A DNA stretch of 64,000 nt, taken from Mesotaenium endlicherianum. Its lineage: Eukaryota > Streptophyta > Zygnematophyceae > Zygnematales > Mesotaeniaceae. The position numbers and the translations under genes are program-made. This document shows, one piece after another, positions 33,457-44,692 of this stretch; position 1 is the first letter of the stretch, and every line of letters starts with the position of its first letter. Under the pieces are notes generated by a model. The model was not told the DNA's origin. It made no database searches and worked only from the letters and a program-made list of their open reading frames with translations. The stretch spans positions 103,003 to 167,002 of the forward strand of contig WELA01002483.1 of NCBI GenBank assembly GCA_009602735.1. Reading direction: 5' to 3'.

Positions 33457-34425
33457 TCAAGACTGTAATCTGGTAGGAAAGCAACTAATGAAGTCTGGCC
33501 CAAAAGATCACTGGAAGCACATCATGATCTTTAAGAGTAGTCCTATGGCAGGGTTTAAGTTGTGACTTTGCTCACCACTTGTGAAGTTCTTCAAGTGACT
33601 GGAAGCCAGGAGGGCTTGCTCTTCACAAGAGAGAGCCTGAGTGGTCACGAAAACACAAGAGATAAAAGTGTAAGCTTTACTGATAATCTCTATGACTTAT
33701 AACTGGCATAATGGGACTTCTAAAATGATGTTCCTCTAGTGACATTTCTAGTACTTATACTCTTGGAAACCCGGCGTCATATGCGGCGGATCCGATGTAT
33801 GTAGTTACTCTAGGAGGCTCTCCTATGTCCACTAATGTGAACGAGGCATGTACTAGCAGTCCTATAGGCTAAGCATAACTGAAACCAATCAAAGCAAAGC
33901 ACGTAGAATATGCTATGTGTCTCTTATTGGTGGAGCTTACCTTGGGTGATTCTCCCTAGATAGCGCCTCAAAAGTGAATCTGAAACTTGAGGAAGCTTCC
34001 TCTAGGAGTAGGTGATGCAGTCACCAAGTTATAGCCTCAATGATGCGCTTATATTATGGAAATGCGGGACTTATATAGGCTAAGGACTTGCGGATTTGTG
34101 CGCAGTAAGCTAAGCGTCCTTGGGGTCACAAATGGTCAACAATGTCACCTTTGGGTACATTGAGTCACAAGCTGGCCATTTGGTGTGTTTCCGCTAGGGA
34201 CCGAAAGGGGTGCGGACTAGATCGCGCCTATCTCGCTTGATAGTTAACCACACGACGCGAAACTGGTGCCATTCAGAAGATGCTTCGACGCGCTACACTT
34301 TGGTGACTTGGAAATCTAGATTAGATCAACATATGGATGCGTAAAGTCAATGCAAATTTGATCTTCCTAGGTTGATGGTTCACACATGAGGAACTTGGTT
34401 TTGCACGACTCAATAAATCATGACA
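33457..34425 (-). repeat. Family D LTR, main part
   Basis: Continues from 26750-26771 across A2. It closely matches 4369-5359 over its whole length, and its outer ~200 bp match 50347-50551. It starts TGTCATGATTTATTGAG on the minus strand. Confidence 0.8.
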
Positions 34426-34441
34426 AATCTCAAAATTGTCA

Positions 34442-36181
34442 TTAACACTAGGTTTACTGCTTGTGGAACCAATACTGACACCACTGGAAGCTGTTTGTGA
34501 ATGATCATACTAAAATCAATACTAATGTGGTGCAAGCAAGCCATACATGTCCACATGCACATTTGAATAAGTTTTCTGCCAATCTAATAATTCCGATTTT
34601 AGCGCCGGTATTTATGGCACTTTTGGTACTTTTAGTGGGACTGCACGCGCGCGAGGAAAAAGTACATTCCTTTCCGCCGCAATATCCAAAAAAATACAGC
34701 AAACCGGGGCCTCTTGATTTTTCCTAGCCTACCCTATGATGTGTAGAGTGCATTGCACTTCACAGATCTGCAATTCATTCACTAAAAACACAACAGCAGC
34801 CTCTCAAACTTTGGTGTCAAAAAAGACACCAGGTTTTTCTTGGATGGTTCCACAACTTTAGGAGCAAGGTGTCGAAGCATAAAAGTTATTTTTGACATAT
34901 CTCTAAAAATACTTTATGCATTTCAAAGACTCTTGTTTTGTTATGTTCACCTATTACTAAGCAAGCACATTGCACCAATAAAGCCTCAAAAATGTGCATA
35001 TAAAAAATTAGAGCATATGACGCAAAAGCCCCGAGACTCGAGGCGTCGCAAGATGGAATCTATACATCCTACTACTCATAAAAACAATTGTGTCTTTAGT
35101 CTTTCTGAACTCCTAACTACTGCTAGGCCAAGAAGACTTTAGGGAGCTTGAATGGAGGAACATCTACATGTATGATGTTCCTAGTGGTGTGAAATATCTC
35201 AAAACATGTATCAAAACACATGTGCACGTTGCACGGTCGACACATGAACTGGCACCTAGCCTTCCTTTTTGCTGCTCCCTGATAGAACTTCTTAGACATG
35301 CAAATGACACAATTAGCCCTCACTCCTTTTCTATACTGTTTCTCCTTCCTGCAGCTTGGTACATCCAGAGCAGGTCCCTTATCCTTAGCAGGCCTTCCCC
35401 TCTTTCTAACCGGCTCTATATGTTCTTCCTCCTCCTCATTTGCTACTTCAAACTCCTCATCTGATAGCTCTGGTGACCCTCTGTCCTCTACGACAGTCTC
35501 TTCTTTTTCTATAGTAAATTTTGTTCTCATCTGAGGAGGACTATGAACTGTAGGGTTTAGCAAATTAGGGCTAGATTCAACCCGGATCCTGACAACTCCC
35601 TCATATGGCTTCACCCACTCTATTTCGGGTACTTTAGGAATGTGCTGCAGTATGAACGAACGCTTCCATGTCTTATACTCCCCATCATACGCAAAGTATA
35701 TCTTATACTTACTTTCCTTGTGCTTAGTGACCTCTTCTTCAAGCTCTCCGATCAGATAGAACTGCTCAAACTCCAATCCAAGCTCTTGTTGTGCCCATAC
35801 TTCCCCCCAAATTTTGCTAGGAGGAAGTATTCTTGTGCCTACCCCTACCACAACACCACTAGACGAAGATGCAATGGCAGCCATGGCTGTTAGAGGGCGC
35901 AAAAGAGAAATATAGAGAGCTTTCAAGTGAGAAAATATCGACCTAATCTATTCGATTTTGTCACTACTTCTTGGCCGGGAAAGTCGTACAACTTTGTCAG
36001 TACTCGTCCGTTCGCTCTGAAACTATTTTCCCGGACGAGTTCGGGTGTTTGTGGTTCCAGTCATACAAGTCTCATTTCTAATTTAAAAAAAGGATAGAAA
36101 TATGTGGTGCAATATAGGCCTCCGGTGGTGCTTTTTTTGGTTCTGGGTCCACATTTGGCACCATCGTCTACCTAGTGTTAA
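34442..36181 (-). mobile_element. Short piggyBac-like element PB1 with TTAA ends
   Basis: Bounded by TTAACACTAGGT at 34442 and its inverted copy ACCTAGTGTTAA ending at 36181. TTAA is the piggyBac target, and the 12-bp inverted ends match those of the other piggyBac copies here (45924-48524; left end at 36699). The 1740-bp length and the missing catalytic core mark it as an internal-deletion derivative that would depend on a full transposase. Confidence 0.75.
35123..35884 (-). CDS. piggyBac-derived protein, N-terminal domain joined to AT-hook and Cys-rich domain (253 aa)
   Basis: The ATG at 35884 (MAAIASSSSGVVVGVGTRIL) gives 253 aa; the frame is open for 14 codons further upstream without an ATG. 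Residues about 15-105 match the N-terminal region of the larger piggyBac copy (here YKIYFAYDGEYKTWKRSFI; there YTLFFPYGKTRPKYLKSFL). Residues 130-157 are acidic. 161-170 is an AT-hook-like KRGRPAKDKG. 192-232 is the C-terminal piggyBac Cys-rich domain (CVIC, then CQFMCRPCNVHMC, then CF and FH) that in the family binds transposon ends. The whole DDD catalytic core is absent, yet the frame is open. It could be a DNA-binding antagonist of the full transposase, or simply a young deletion copy. No expression evidence is available. Confidence 0.7.
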   Translation of the reverse strand: MAAIASSSSGVVVGVGTRILPPSKIWGEVWAQQELGLEFEQFYLIGELEEEVTKHKESKYKIYFAYDGEYKTWKRSFILQHIPKVPEIEWVKPYEGVVRIRVESSPNLLNPTVHSPPQMRTKFTIEKEETVVEDRGSPELSDEEFEVANEEEEEHIEPVRKRGRPAKDKGPALDVPSCRKEKQYRKGVRANCVICMSKKFYQGAAKRKARCQFMCRPCNVHMCFDTCFEIFHTTRNIIHVDVPPFKLPKVFLA

Positions 36182-36698
36182 TCAATTAAGTGGTTCTGGC
36201 CACCGTACATTGGCTTTGAATACATATTACCACCTATTTCCATTCTCCAAAACTTTTGGCTTAAGCTCACTTCAATTGAGGTTGATTCAGGTCGTGCTTG
36301 AATAAAACAAGTCACAGGCACGTGCAATGCCCACTGCAATCCATTGTGGCAATCGTGGGGTGGTAGCAGGTGATAGTGGGTGCCAGGTGGGGCTGCACCT
36401 ACCTTTGAAATTCGGGCGTAAACATGCGACCATTGTTTTATTGTGCGAATGAATTCATTTTTCCAAGTTACTCCAACTTTTTATATCCCTTTGGGTTGCA
36501 TTGAAAACCAATGACACGGTGTATTTACGCCTCAAGTTGTGGTCTAGAAAAACAAATTAAAAATCTTCAGAAGTCGCAACTAATTTCCATCACGTGGTAG
36601 CAATTTGTCATAATGTGTTGTGCCACGCTGTGCCAACTGGTGCATATCCGACTGTCATGGATGGTAGTGGATCATGTTAGAGCGAGCGGAAGTATGCT
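36182..36698. other. Unassigned intervening sequence
   Basis: Between two piggyBac elements. I see no convincing gene, LTR or repeat; the short open frames do not resemble proteins. Confidence 0.5.
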
Positions 36699-39600
36699 TT
36701 AACACTAGATGGCCCAACGAAATGTATGCTCTTTGACCCAACAACTACCTACACTAAAACTTTTTCTCAAAGCTCAATACTGATCCAAACGACTTGTCTC
36801 TCAAAGATTCTAGAAGGTCATATCACAATCTAGGTAACTATGCTTTTTTTCTCAGGAAATTTATTTTGCCCGAAAAACTTCAAAATTTGTTACCAAGAAA
36901 CAATCGACAAAATTGCATATTTTGAGTGACTACCACACCCGATTGACTTAATTCCAGAGATTCTGATTTCTGCCACAGTTGCCTATATGGGTAAGGGATG
37001 TGCTTACGTAATTTCAGACTTATAACTCTAATATCTTAGGAGTTGAGCATTTGGGAAGTGGGGGTCTTATTTGGCCCCCTACTTTTTGCATGGTCTAACA
37101 AGAGATGTATTGTCAGCTTCACAAAACACACCCTATCATACAAGAACTTCCACTATAAAATTTGAGAGTATGTTATATAAGATGGCAATGTTTCTGAAAG
37201 AAAAAAAAATTTATTTAGTTAGTTAGAAAATGAATTAAATAAGTCATTTTAGCATATTTCAGCAAAAAAAAACATATCTATTTCAGGAAGGCTAAGCATA
37301 ATCATACTATTGCTTTATAGATATAGCAAGAAAAAAATGAAATTGTTATAGCAGAAAATAGCAGTCTAGTAAAATCGACGAAAAGTATACGTTATTGCCT
37401 ACGTCGTTCCCTGATCCCTGACCTCCTTTTTATCTCCAACATCAAGTTGGTGTATTTGCCTCACTGTATGATACCTCTGAAAGCGCTTAGAAGGGCAATA
37501 AAATACACTACAAGGCTCACACATGAAGTGAACCTTAGGAGCTCCTAAGCAAGATGCACTATACTCAAAAGTGCCAGTTGTACACACTACGCATCGCTTC
37601 CTGTCCTTCACCTTTGCAGGAAAATGCCTGTGAGTCCACCTAGCACCTACAGCAGCTGGGGTTGGGGCAGTCTGGGTCACCATCTTGGTAGGGCCTTCAT
37701 CATGGGGATGGCTGAAGTTCCACATGGCATCCATGATCTCCAAATAATTGTCAAACCTGTCTTCGTCGAGATGTGCTATCTTGTACAAGATGAACACATT
37801 AGCAAGCAGGCCATCAAAGATTCCCCCAATAGGCCTTATGCCACCACTTCCTATTCACCAATACTTCTCAGTGCTATAGTTTCTAGCTTGACACATGGCA
37901 TCAAATTGATCAACTGCATCCTTGTACAAGTTATAGTGTTCTACCAACACAGGAGCTGGTAGTGACACTCTTTCCTTTCTAACACGTCTAATCTAAGTCT
38001 TAGGAGCCAGCCCCTTTGCTGTAGATAGAAATGCAAAAGACCTCTCATCATTCCATATGCATGCAACCATAGAGGGATGCTCATTATACGCAGCTATAGA
38101 GCGGCCTGGAGGGTGAGAATCAAGCTTCATCCACAACGTGCCAGCAAGATAGTCCTTTCTATTTGTGACAGCTGTCCCTGTGGCTGCATGTCCCATCTTA
38201 GCTAGTAGTGCAAATAGATGAGGTGAGGTGAAGCCTCTATCCACGATCGAGCTGAAAAAGGTACCCACAAGTAGAATACTCACTAGGTCCAGTACAACTT
38301 GTGTCTTTTGACCAGGAAATTTGATTATGTCGTAGATTATGAATGCATAACAAAAGTAAATAATGGCATCACAGATTGTGAACACTTCTATGCCATACTT
38401 GTAAGGTTTGGAAGGGTTGTACACTCTAATGGAGCATTGTCTATATCTATTTGGAATTGTTCTTTCATCCACAGTCAGATTCAGTCTAGGGCTGTAGTAC
38501 TGTACAAGTGTTTTGTGGCAAAGATCTGTGGAAGGCTACAGTTGTTACAATTTAGAGTCTCTAGAGTCTCTAAGGAAGTAGTCTCTGTTCTTATTGTCCT
38601 TGACATGAAAGTATCTTCTAATATCATTGAACTCGTTCCTACTCATGAACCTACCAAAAATAGGGAGAGTAAGAGGGCCCTTCACACTTTTCTGCCAGTA
38701 TTTACCAAGACTTGGCAATGCATGCAGTCCCATAGCCAAGCACATGCCATGGAATATCACTATCTTTGTGCAAGTAACAGGCAGCCAACCTTTGGCACTA
38801 CTCAGAGTGGCATATCTACTGGTCTCAACAGCTAGCTGCTCAAAGAACCAAATAGACATGAGTAAACAAAACACTCCGAATGGAGAGAGAGCTCGGAATC
38901 TTCGGTCAGACATGCCAATAAGGCCGTGGTGATTGCTCTTACTGAGTTGCAGCAGCTCCTCATCATAAGAATGTGCAGCAGCTGCTGGCTGCCAGTCCCA
39001 CACTTCTTCCTCCTGGGCCTCTTCCACCTCATCCTCCATTTCCACCATGCTGACAGCAACTGGAACATCGTCATCTTCTTCCTCCTCAAAAGAACCCTCT
39101 CCAGGCTGATCACTGCTGGCATCAGAGTCTGAATCTAGTGCTACACCTTTGCCCTTCTCACTCCTGCTAGCCTATTCGGTCTTAGTTATAAATTTTCTCC
39201 TGAAGCAGGAGCAGTGTTGTTCCTACTTCCAGATGGCCTGGCTGTGCTTCTAGGGCCCTCGAATTTAGTAGCCTGGTTGTCATCTAAGCTCAGGGAAGTG
39301 AGCTCTTCCTCCTCATGTATCTCAGTGTCAAGAATAGCTGTTTGAGACTCTCGAAATAAGGCCTGAGAGTCAGAGAATCCGGCAAGGTCTCTTCATGAAT
39401 TCGCTTGTAAACACCTACACTAACCTTCTCAAAGCCCACGGTAAAATCTCTTAGGTTCGCCACGAGAAAAGATTTCAAATACTTGGGTCTAGTCTTGCCA
39501 TAAGGAAAAAAAAGAGTGTAACTATCCTCCTGTCCTTTCTTTGGCTCACACTTCTTTTTCACATCTCCGCCTAAGAAAATGCCCTCACAATTGTCCTTAA

Positions 39601-39760
39601 ATGGTCATCCGCCCATGTCCGGCCAAAGAACACGGCCGGTACTAAGATCATGCACCCTAGTAAGACGTCGCGAGAGCCGACGTCGTCAGCCATAGCAGAA
39701 ATGCAAAAGACACACAAAAAGAAGGAGCTATTTTGGGTTGAACAGAGCTCCTTTTGTTCG
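36699..39760 (-). mobile_element. Decayed piggyBac element PB3
   Basis: The left end TTAACACTAGAT is at 36699. The right end could not be found and may have been lost next to the family B LTR that starts at 39791; the right boundary given is approximate. The internal part is a minus-strand transposase relic with an AT-rich 3' region (36.7-37.4 kb) that has no other content I recognise. Confidence 0.65.
37399..39693 (-). pseudogene. piggyBac transposase relic (PB3)
   Basis: Starts MADDVGSRDVLLGCMIL at 39693 and survives as open pieces 39562-39290, 39048-38545, 38472-37993 and 37797-37399, with frame changes and stops between them. Landmarks: N-terminal domain (YTLFFPYGKTRPKYLKSFL), the entry to the catalytic domain (FGRFMSRNEFNDIRRYFHVK), the first acidic residue in DERTIPNRYRQ, IVDRGFTSPHLFALLAKMG with the second, KDAVDQFDAM near 37.9 kb with the third, and the C-terminal Cys-rich domain (CVVC, CEPCSVFYC, RFQRYH). 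This is full family architecture (about 600-750 aa when whole) but not functional as it stands. Confidence 0.75.
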
Positions 39761-39790
39761 AAGAATTTTTTTTTTGCTATTTACAAAAAA

Positions 39791-40511
39791 CGAAATGAAT
39801 TGCCTTTCCGATAGACGATTTACAAATTAATAAAGATCTTTATATCAGCGAGTAATCTTCATGGTATTTTTTGTTTAACGGACTAAACAGCAAAAGACAA
39901 ACGTACTAGCAGTGGACAACACTCGCAAGTCAAATGCAAGTAAACGAGCATCAATAATGCAATCAGTAAACTCATACGTAAGCAAGGCTAGAAGACAGTG
40001 CGTATCAATGGCTTCTCGCCTTGGATTCAGATTTCTCTCAGTAAGCAGTACAAGAGAGTTGGCCTCGTTTCCAAATGCCGAACTCAAGAGCAATGCCTAG
40101 CATATGTACATGGAATGAGTTTACTGTTCAACGGCCAGTGCGATGGCACAGCCCACACGGGAGTTAACCACGATGGTAGGACCTCGGATAACCAAATCCA
40201 CCGCCATCTCCTATCATCCCGAATTGCCATCCATCCGAAGGATAGCATCTGGCCATTCATCTAGCAAATCACACTTAGATGCATATCTAGGCAGTTTGCT
40301 CCTACCGAGTACGGAAGTCAGCTAGCTGTCAAAGAATGTGTCAGCAAGCTGACCTAAGTTGATTTCAGCCTGCTGCTTTCGACTGAGTCATTAATTTGAT
40401 AATTATATAGAGTCCAGCAGATTGAATGTTGACTAAAGTTCAGTAAGCTGAACTTAATTAATTATTATATTTAAATGAATGTTATATCTACCAATATATT
40501 GATTCATTACA
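39791..40511 (-). repeat. Family B 3' LTR of B3 (about 721 bp)
   Basis: Matches 9523-10242 (inverted) and 24078-24793. It is preceded, on the minus strand, by the purine tract AAGTTGGAGGGAT (about 40512-40524). Confidence 0.83.
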
Positions 40512-40849
40512 ATCCCTCCAACTTAAATTGTTGTCGCCTCGACATCATTAAATTGTACAATGATCTGGTCAAGAAACTAATAGAAGTTATCTCCCATTGC
40601 CTGCCACTTGCTTCAATACTGTTGCCTAGCTGTGGGGATCACTGGTGACAGCGAACTGTCACCTCCACCCTCAGTCCACTTCCGTTGTGGTGTGCAAGCA
40701 GAGAGACCTCCAGCAAGGCTTGACTACAGGATGGTTTTGATGTTTAGGGGGGTTGTTCCTGGGGCTCCAGGGTCAGGCCTGAGATCTAGACCTAGATCTG
40801 GACAGCCCTCTAGGTCTGTCAGCTGGCTTTCTAAATAACCCTGTTTGTT

Positions 40850-42421
40850 CTAAAGTTGGACCTTGAGGGGAACGAAGGATTGTAGCCTGCTCTTCAACTT
40901 CCTGGGTATTAATGCCCACATAAACAGGCATTATGGTAGGATGCTAAAATACATTGGCAAGAGGCACATGTCCTTGACTGAAGGGGGTGGCTAGCAAACC
41001 TCTGGCTACTCCGCGTGTCCCTCTTCTGGTACCCCTGTCTTCTGGGGATTTTTGACTTTCTCTGCTGCCAAGAACAGTCAAATCAGCTTCTTCCCCTGCT
41101 TGGGCAAGTGGGCTGGGAGAACGAATGCGGGGTCTTGTTGCTTGCACAGTAGGAAACACATTCCATACACCTGATCTTGGCTCCCTATGAGTCCCTGCTT
41201 CTGCCTGCCCCTGGGTCTCCTAAGTACCATCTCTTGATGCTTCTCCTCCCCTCTGTTCTTCTTCCTCATTCTCCTCGTCTTCCTCCTCTGAGAGGGTAGG
41301 GGTCTCGTCCACTAAGTCATCTCGCTCCCTAGTAGACATGGAAAAATCTACTGATCGCCCTTTTTTTAGGACGAGCTGGAAGTTGCTTGGCCTTCATCCT
41401 GCTGATATCTATCCGGCCTGCATTCTTTGCCCATTTGACAAAGGCATGCTTCCCCTTAGAGAAGTAGTCTCTTCCCTTCCTCCTGTGTTCTTTGGTCTCT
41501 GCTTTCATATTACTCAGGCATCCATAAGCCTGGGGTCCCAAGGGGCAATGTGAGGTGGTAGGATGAGGTAGCCGTCCAGCCCATAGTGGAAGTCATCTGG
41601 GTGGGCCCGGTCACACTCTCGCTTCCTGTTAGTGACGGTCATCCACCTCCAGTCTGTGGGTTGCTGGTAGTACTGTGGCCCATGCTCAGCCTTTTTAGCT
41701 TACAAGGAAACTAGTGGGGGGAGAACATCTGCTGCCCTGTTTCCCTGGCCAAGTACTCCCAGTTCCTCCTCTCAACTTAATTGTAGGCTGGCAGCAGTGT
41801 CAGGTAAAATACTGCACCTTTAAAGCTATCGGTCTGCATGCTGACCATCCTAATGAGTCTTTGATTCTCCACTATGCCAGGCACTGGTACTGGCTTATCT
41901 TCCAAGTCATCTGCAAGAAATTGTGCCTGCTTTGCTGTACATCCCACCATTTTGGCATAATCTTCGTAGAGGACCACACCATTGTGTGTCTCAATGTACC
42001 TATCCAGAGCTTCAGCTCCTTGTCTCTGTAGCATTGTTTTCTGTTCCATCTTGCTGATCCTTAGGGTTGTCAGTAATGCCTTCTTCAGGTTATCAAAGGT
42101 TTGGCCACCCACCACAGCGTATCTGTAAGTGGCCGGGCTTTTCTGCTTCTCAGCTTCAGCCTTCCTCTTTCTCTCCTCCTTTGCTGCCGCCGCTTCTTCT
42201 TGTTGTTTCTCCTGTCTCTCCTCTTGAGCTTTCCTGAGATTTTTCGCCTTCTGCTCTTTCTTCCTCTGTGCTTCTTTTGCCGCCTCTTCTTGTTTGCCGA
42301 CCCTTCCCTGTTCTCTCCTGGTGAGGGATGTCGCCTCCAGCTCTTTCTGATATTGCTCCATAGTCCTCTTGGCTTCTTCTGCCTTGCGCTTTCTATATTC
42401 TTTTTGTGTGGTGGGAGCCAT
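40850..42421 (-). pseudogene. Family B additional gene (aORF), copy 3
   Basis: Starts MAPTTQKEYRKRKAEEAKRT at 42421. The coiled-coil N-terminus and globular region (YRYAVVGGQTFDNLKKALLT; DRYIETHNGVVLYEDYAKMV; LIRMVSMQTDSFKGAVFYLT) are clear down to about 41.8 kb. The basic region (FSKGKHAFVKWAKNAGRIDI) and the acidic tail (SEEEDEENEEEEQR) follow. A Ser/Pro/Arg-rich end (RTRGVARGLLATPF) extends beyond where copy 2 is truncated, so this copy shows the natural C-terminal region. It is a broken copy with several disruptions. Conservation of the same modules in three divergent copies argues that the gene is a genuine part of family B. Confidence 0.65.
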
Positions 42422-42452
42422 CCTGCACATGTAACCAGGGCACAAGTTAGTA
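42422..42452 (-). promoter_or_regulatory. Putative 3' splice site and TACTAAC branch point before aORF, copy 3
   Basis: TACTAAC at 42446-42452 and TGTGCAG|G immediately before the ATG (42421-42419), minus strand. Same spacing as copies 1 and 2 despite divergence around it. Confidence 0.5.
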
Positions 42453-42780
42453 GGATCTCAATCTTTGTCACAGGAGATGCAGGAAGAGAAATAAGTTTGT
42501 TTTATTATGGTAGGCTTGTTCCCGTTCACCTTACAGAGTGGTTACTAGGAGTTAACGGAGCCGCAGTGCGATGAGAATACACGAATGAGTGTGTGTGCAG
42601 GGTGAGTTAGGTGATTTGTTGATATGCTGGTCCCTTTCTCCTTCCGAGTGGTGGGCACCCGCCAACTTAGCTTAATGTGGGCCTGGCTGTCACATCTGTC
42701 ACTATGCTGACACTTTACTGTGAACAACTGTCCCTCTCTCGCACACTAACTGTCATTTACTGCCACATTTTCCCACCAAC

Positions 42781-44692
42781 TTACCTACTGTGGCAAAGCC
42801 GGCCACCTGCAGATCGTCTGCCTGCAGAAGAAGCGCGACCTCGAGAGCGGGCGCGCTTGTGACGGATTGCGGTGTTGACTGGCCGGGCTGTGCCAGATGG
42901 GCGTCTGCCATTTGTCAGCTGGGCGGATTGTCCCTGTCTGCCACTGGCAACAGCCTGAGCGAGGAACATGCTGCTGGCGGGGGCATATAGCGCCCCACAC
43001 GCGTCGTAGCCGGCGCTAGCGTCGCGAGCGTGCAGGCGGGCGATCTCAGCCTCGGCCGCTAACAGCGTGTCGCTGAGAGCGTTGTAGCTGTAGTGGTCCT
43101 CGCCAGGAGTCATCACGGCGCTGATCCTGGCCGTGGCCGCCGTCATTGCGAGCCGTCCGCCGGTGCGCGGGTTACGCGTGCCCCGCTGGGGTGTCGTGGC
43201 GGCCTATCGTGACTGGGCCATGCGCACGCACGTAAGCTGCCACCTGCGCCGGGCCTCGTGATCCTGCTTGTGAGGAGCATCGTACGCAAGCTAGTCCAAG
43301 ATTGAGAGCTGCGGCAGGTACGGGTGCGGGTCGTAGTAGGCCTGCTGGCGTCGGTGGAACGGGAGGTCCACCTGGTTGGCGCTGCCGGCTAGCTCCGTGC
43401 GGTGGGCGAATTGTCAGACGCGCATTGGCTGGCGAGGCGCCAGCTGCACCCGGGCACAGAGCTGAGGGTGGAGCGGCTGCTGATTGCCAGGACGCTGGTA
43501 GCGGCGCGCCAGGTCGTTGACTGCTGGAGAGCAGCGACCGGGCCTGGAGCTGCACGCGCGGCTGCTGGTGCGGGCGCCACCTTGTTCGGAGGTGGGCCGC
43601 CAGGCCCGTCACTGGTAAAGTGGCTGCGGGGAGCCGGCGGGCGCTGGTCGTACAGCTCGTGGGAGGCGTACGTGGTGGACTGCGGACCGTCCTCCCGGTC
43701 GTTGGTCTCGTGATAGGGTGGAGTGGCTGCGCGATCGCGGCTGTCGCGATAAGGTGGAGTGGCAGCACAATTGCGGGTATCGTGGTAGGGCAGCGTGAGG
43801 GACCAACCACGTCTGGGAGGGGGCGTGAGACTGCGCTCGCCGCAGGCTGCGCCTGAGCTGCGGCGGGGTGACAGCTCGCAGTCTGCCGCGCAGGCCCTGT
43901 CCTGGCTCTGGACGTATGACCGAGCGCTGAACCCGGGTATGGCGGTCATTGTTGTGCCGGGCGCGCTGACAACTGCGCGAGCCGCAGTGGCGCGCGTGTC
44001 GGAGGTGGCAGAGGTAGCAGCGAGTAATACACAAGAATCGGATCTGTCATCTCGGACGCCCTTGCCGTATAGTTTGTGCAAGAGATTGCGGCAGGTGGCA
44101 TTGGTCGAGCAGTCATGCTTGGGTCGGCATCGTGAACCTGCGCACAGAGGTAGGCGTCGTCGGACATGGCGAACGCAGGCCGGCTGAACCTTGGCGAGCC
44201 AATCGAGGAAGGGCGTCCAAACCCCGGAGGACCTGTAGGCCTGTCGAAGCCTGAGGGCCCGATCAGTGTGCTGAACCTGGGGGTCCCGTGGGCCTATGGT
44301 GGGCGCGAGCGACGGGAGTGACGGGCCGCGTCTGCGACCCAAGCGGCTCCTCGTAGGACGCCTCTGGCGCGCGCTCATACAACTTGTCGTCTGTCAGCGG
44401 GTCATAGGCCGCTTGTCGCAAGGCCTCCTCCTCCGAGGCGGTCGTGCGGCGGTCAGACTCGTCCGTGTGCATCGATAGCAAAGGTGGCTGGGACGCCATC
44501 TAGAGCTGCATGGCCACCCCAATTGGAACCTCTTGTCGCAGGCAGACGTCGGCTTGGGCGTAGGGCAAGCGGGGCCTCTCTTGCGGAGGCGGCGCTGGCG
44601 CTGGTGCGGGCGACAGGCCTGTGCTTGCAGCCGCTGTGAGGAGCTTGTGGGCCCTAGCAGCTGCGGCCACTACCGTGGCAGTGACGTCGGCT
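42781..44692. other. GC-rich family D/C gag-like block inside B3
   Basis: Its GC content contrasts sharply with both sides. On the minus strand it has a start-like MASQPPLLSMHTDESDRR (44499), tandem Tyr/His/Arg repeats (PPYRDSRDRAATPPYHETND, about 43.7 kb) and a segment RNPRTGGRLAMTAATARI followed by a leucine-patterned helix homologous to 25.4-25.5 kb. At the left edge a knuckle motif YCGKAGHLQIVC reads on the plus strand (42783-42820), the opposite orientation to its homologue at 25.6 kb. The block is therefore rearranged. It replaces the B3 zinc knuckle and pol. Confidence 0.55.

Larger units (their letters stand above)
24794..34425 (-). mobile_element. Family D/C LTR retroelement D1, truncated and split by A2 (broken)
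   Basis: Minus-strand element in two blocks. The 5' LTR is 33457-34425 plus 26750-26771 (TGTCATGATT to GGAGAGTACA), interrupted by A2. After a 58-bp leader comes a gag-like region from 26691 downward. Internal sequence is GC-rich, unlike the LTR and neighbours, and stops at the B2 LTR edge (24793). No pol is present. Family assignment beyond LTR retroelement is uncertain. Several coding disruptions are present. Confidence 0.7.

Noticed and set aside
34840-35142. Plus-strand 100-aa frame overlapping the PB1 ORF end.
   Set aside because: No recognisable features. It lies in the element's non-coding 3' side and overlaps the supported minus-strand gene.
38299-38835. Plus-strand 178-aa frame over PB3.
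   Set aside because: It is the opposite-strand shadow of the decayed piggyBac transposase, whose conserved motifs all read on the minus strand.
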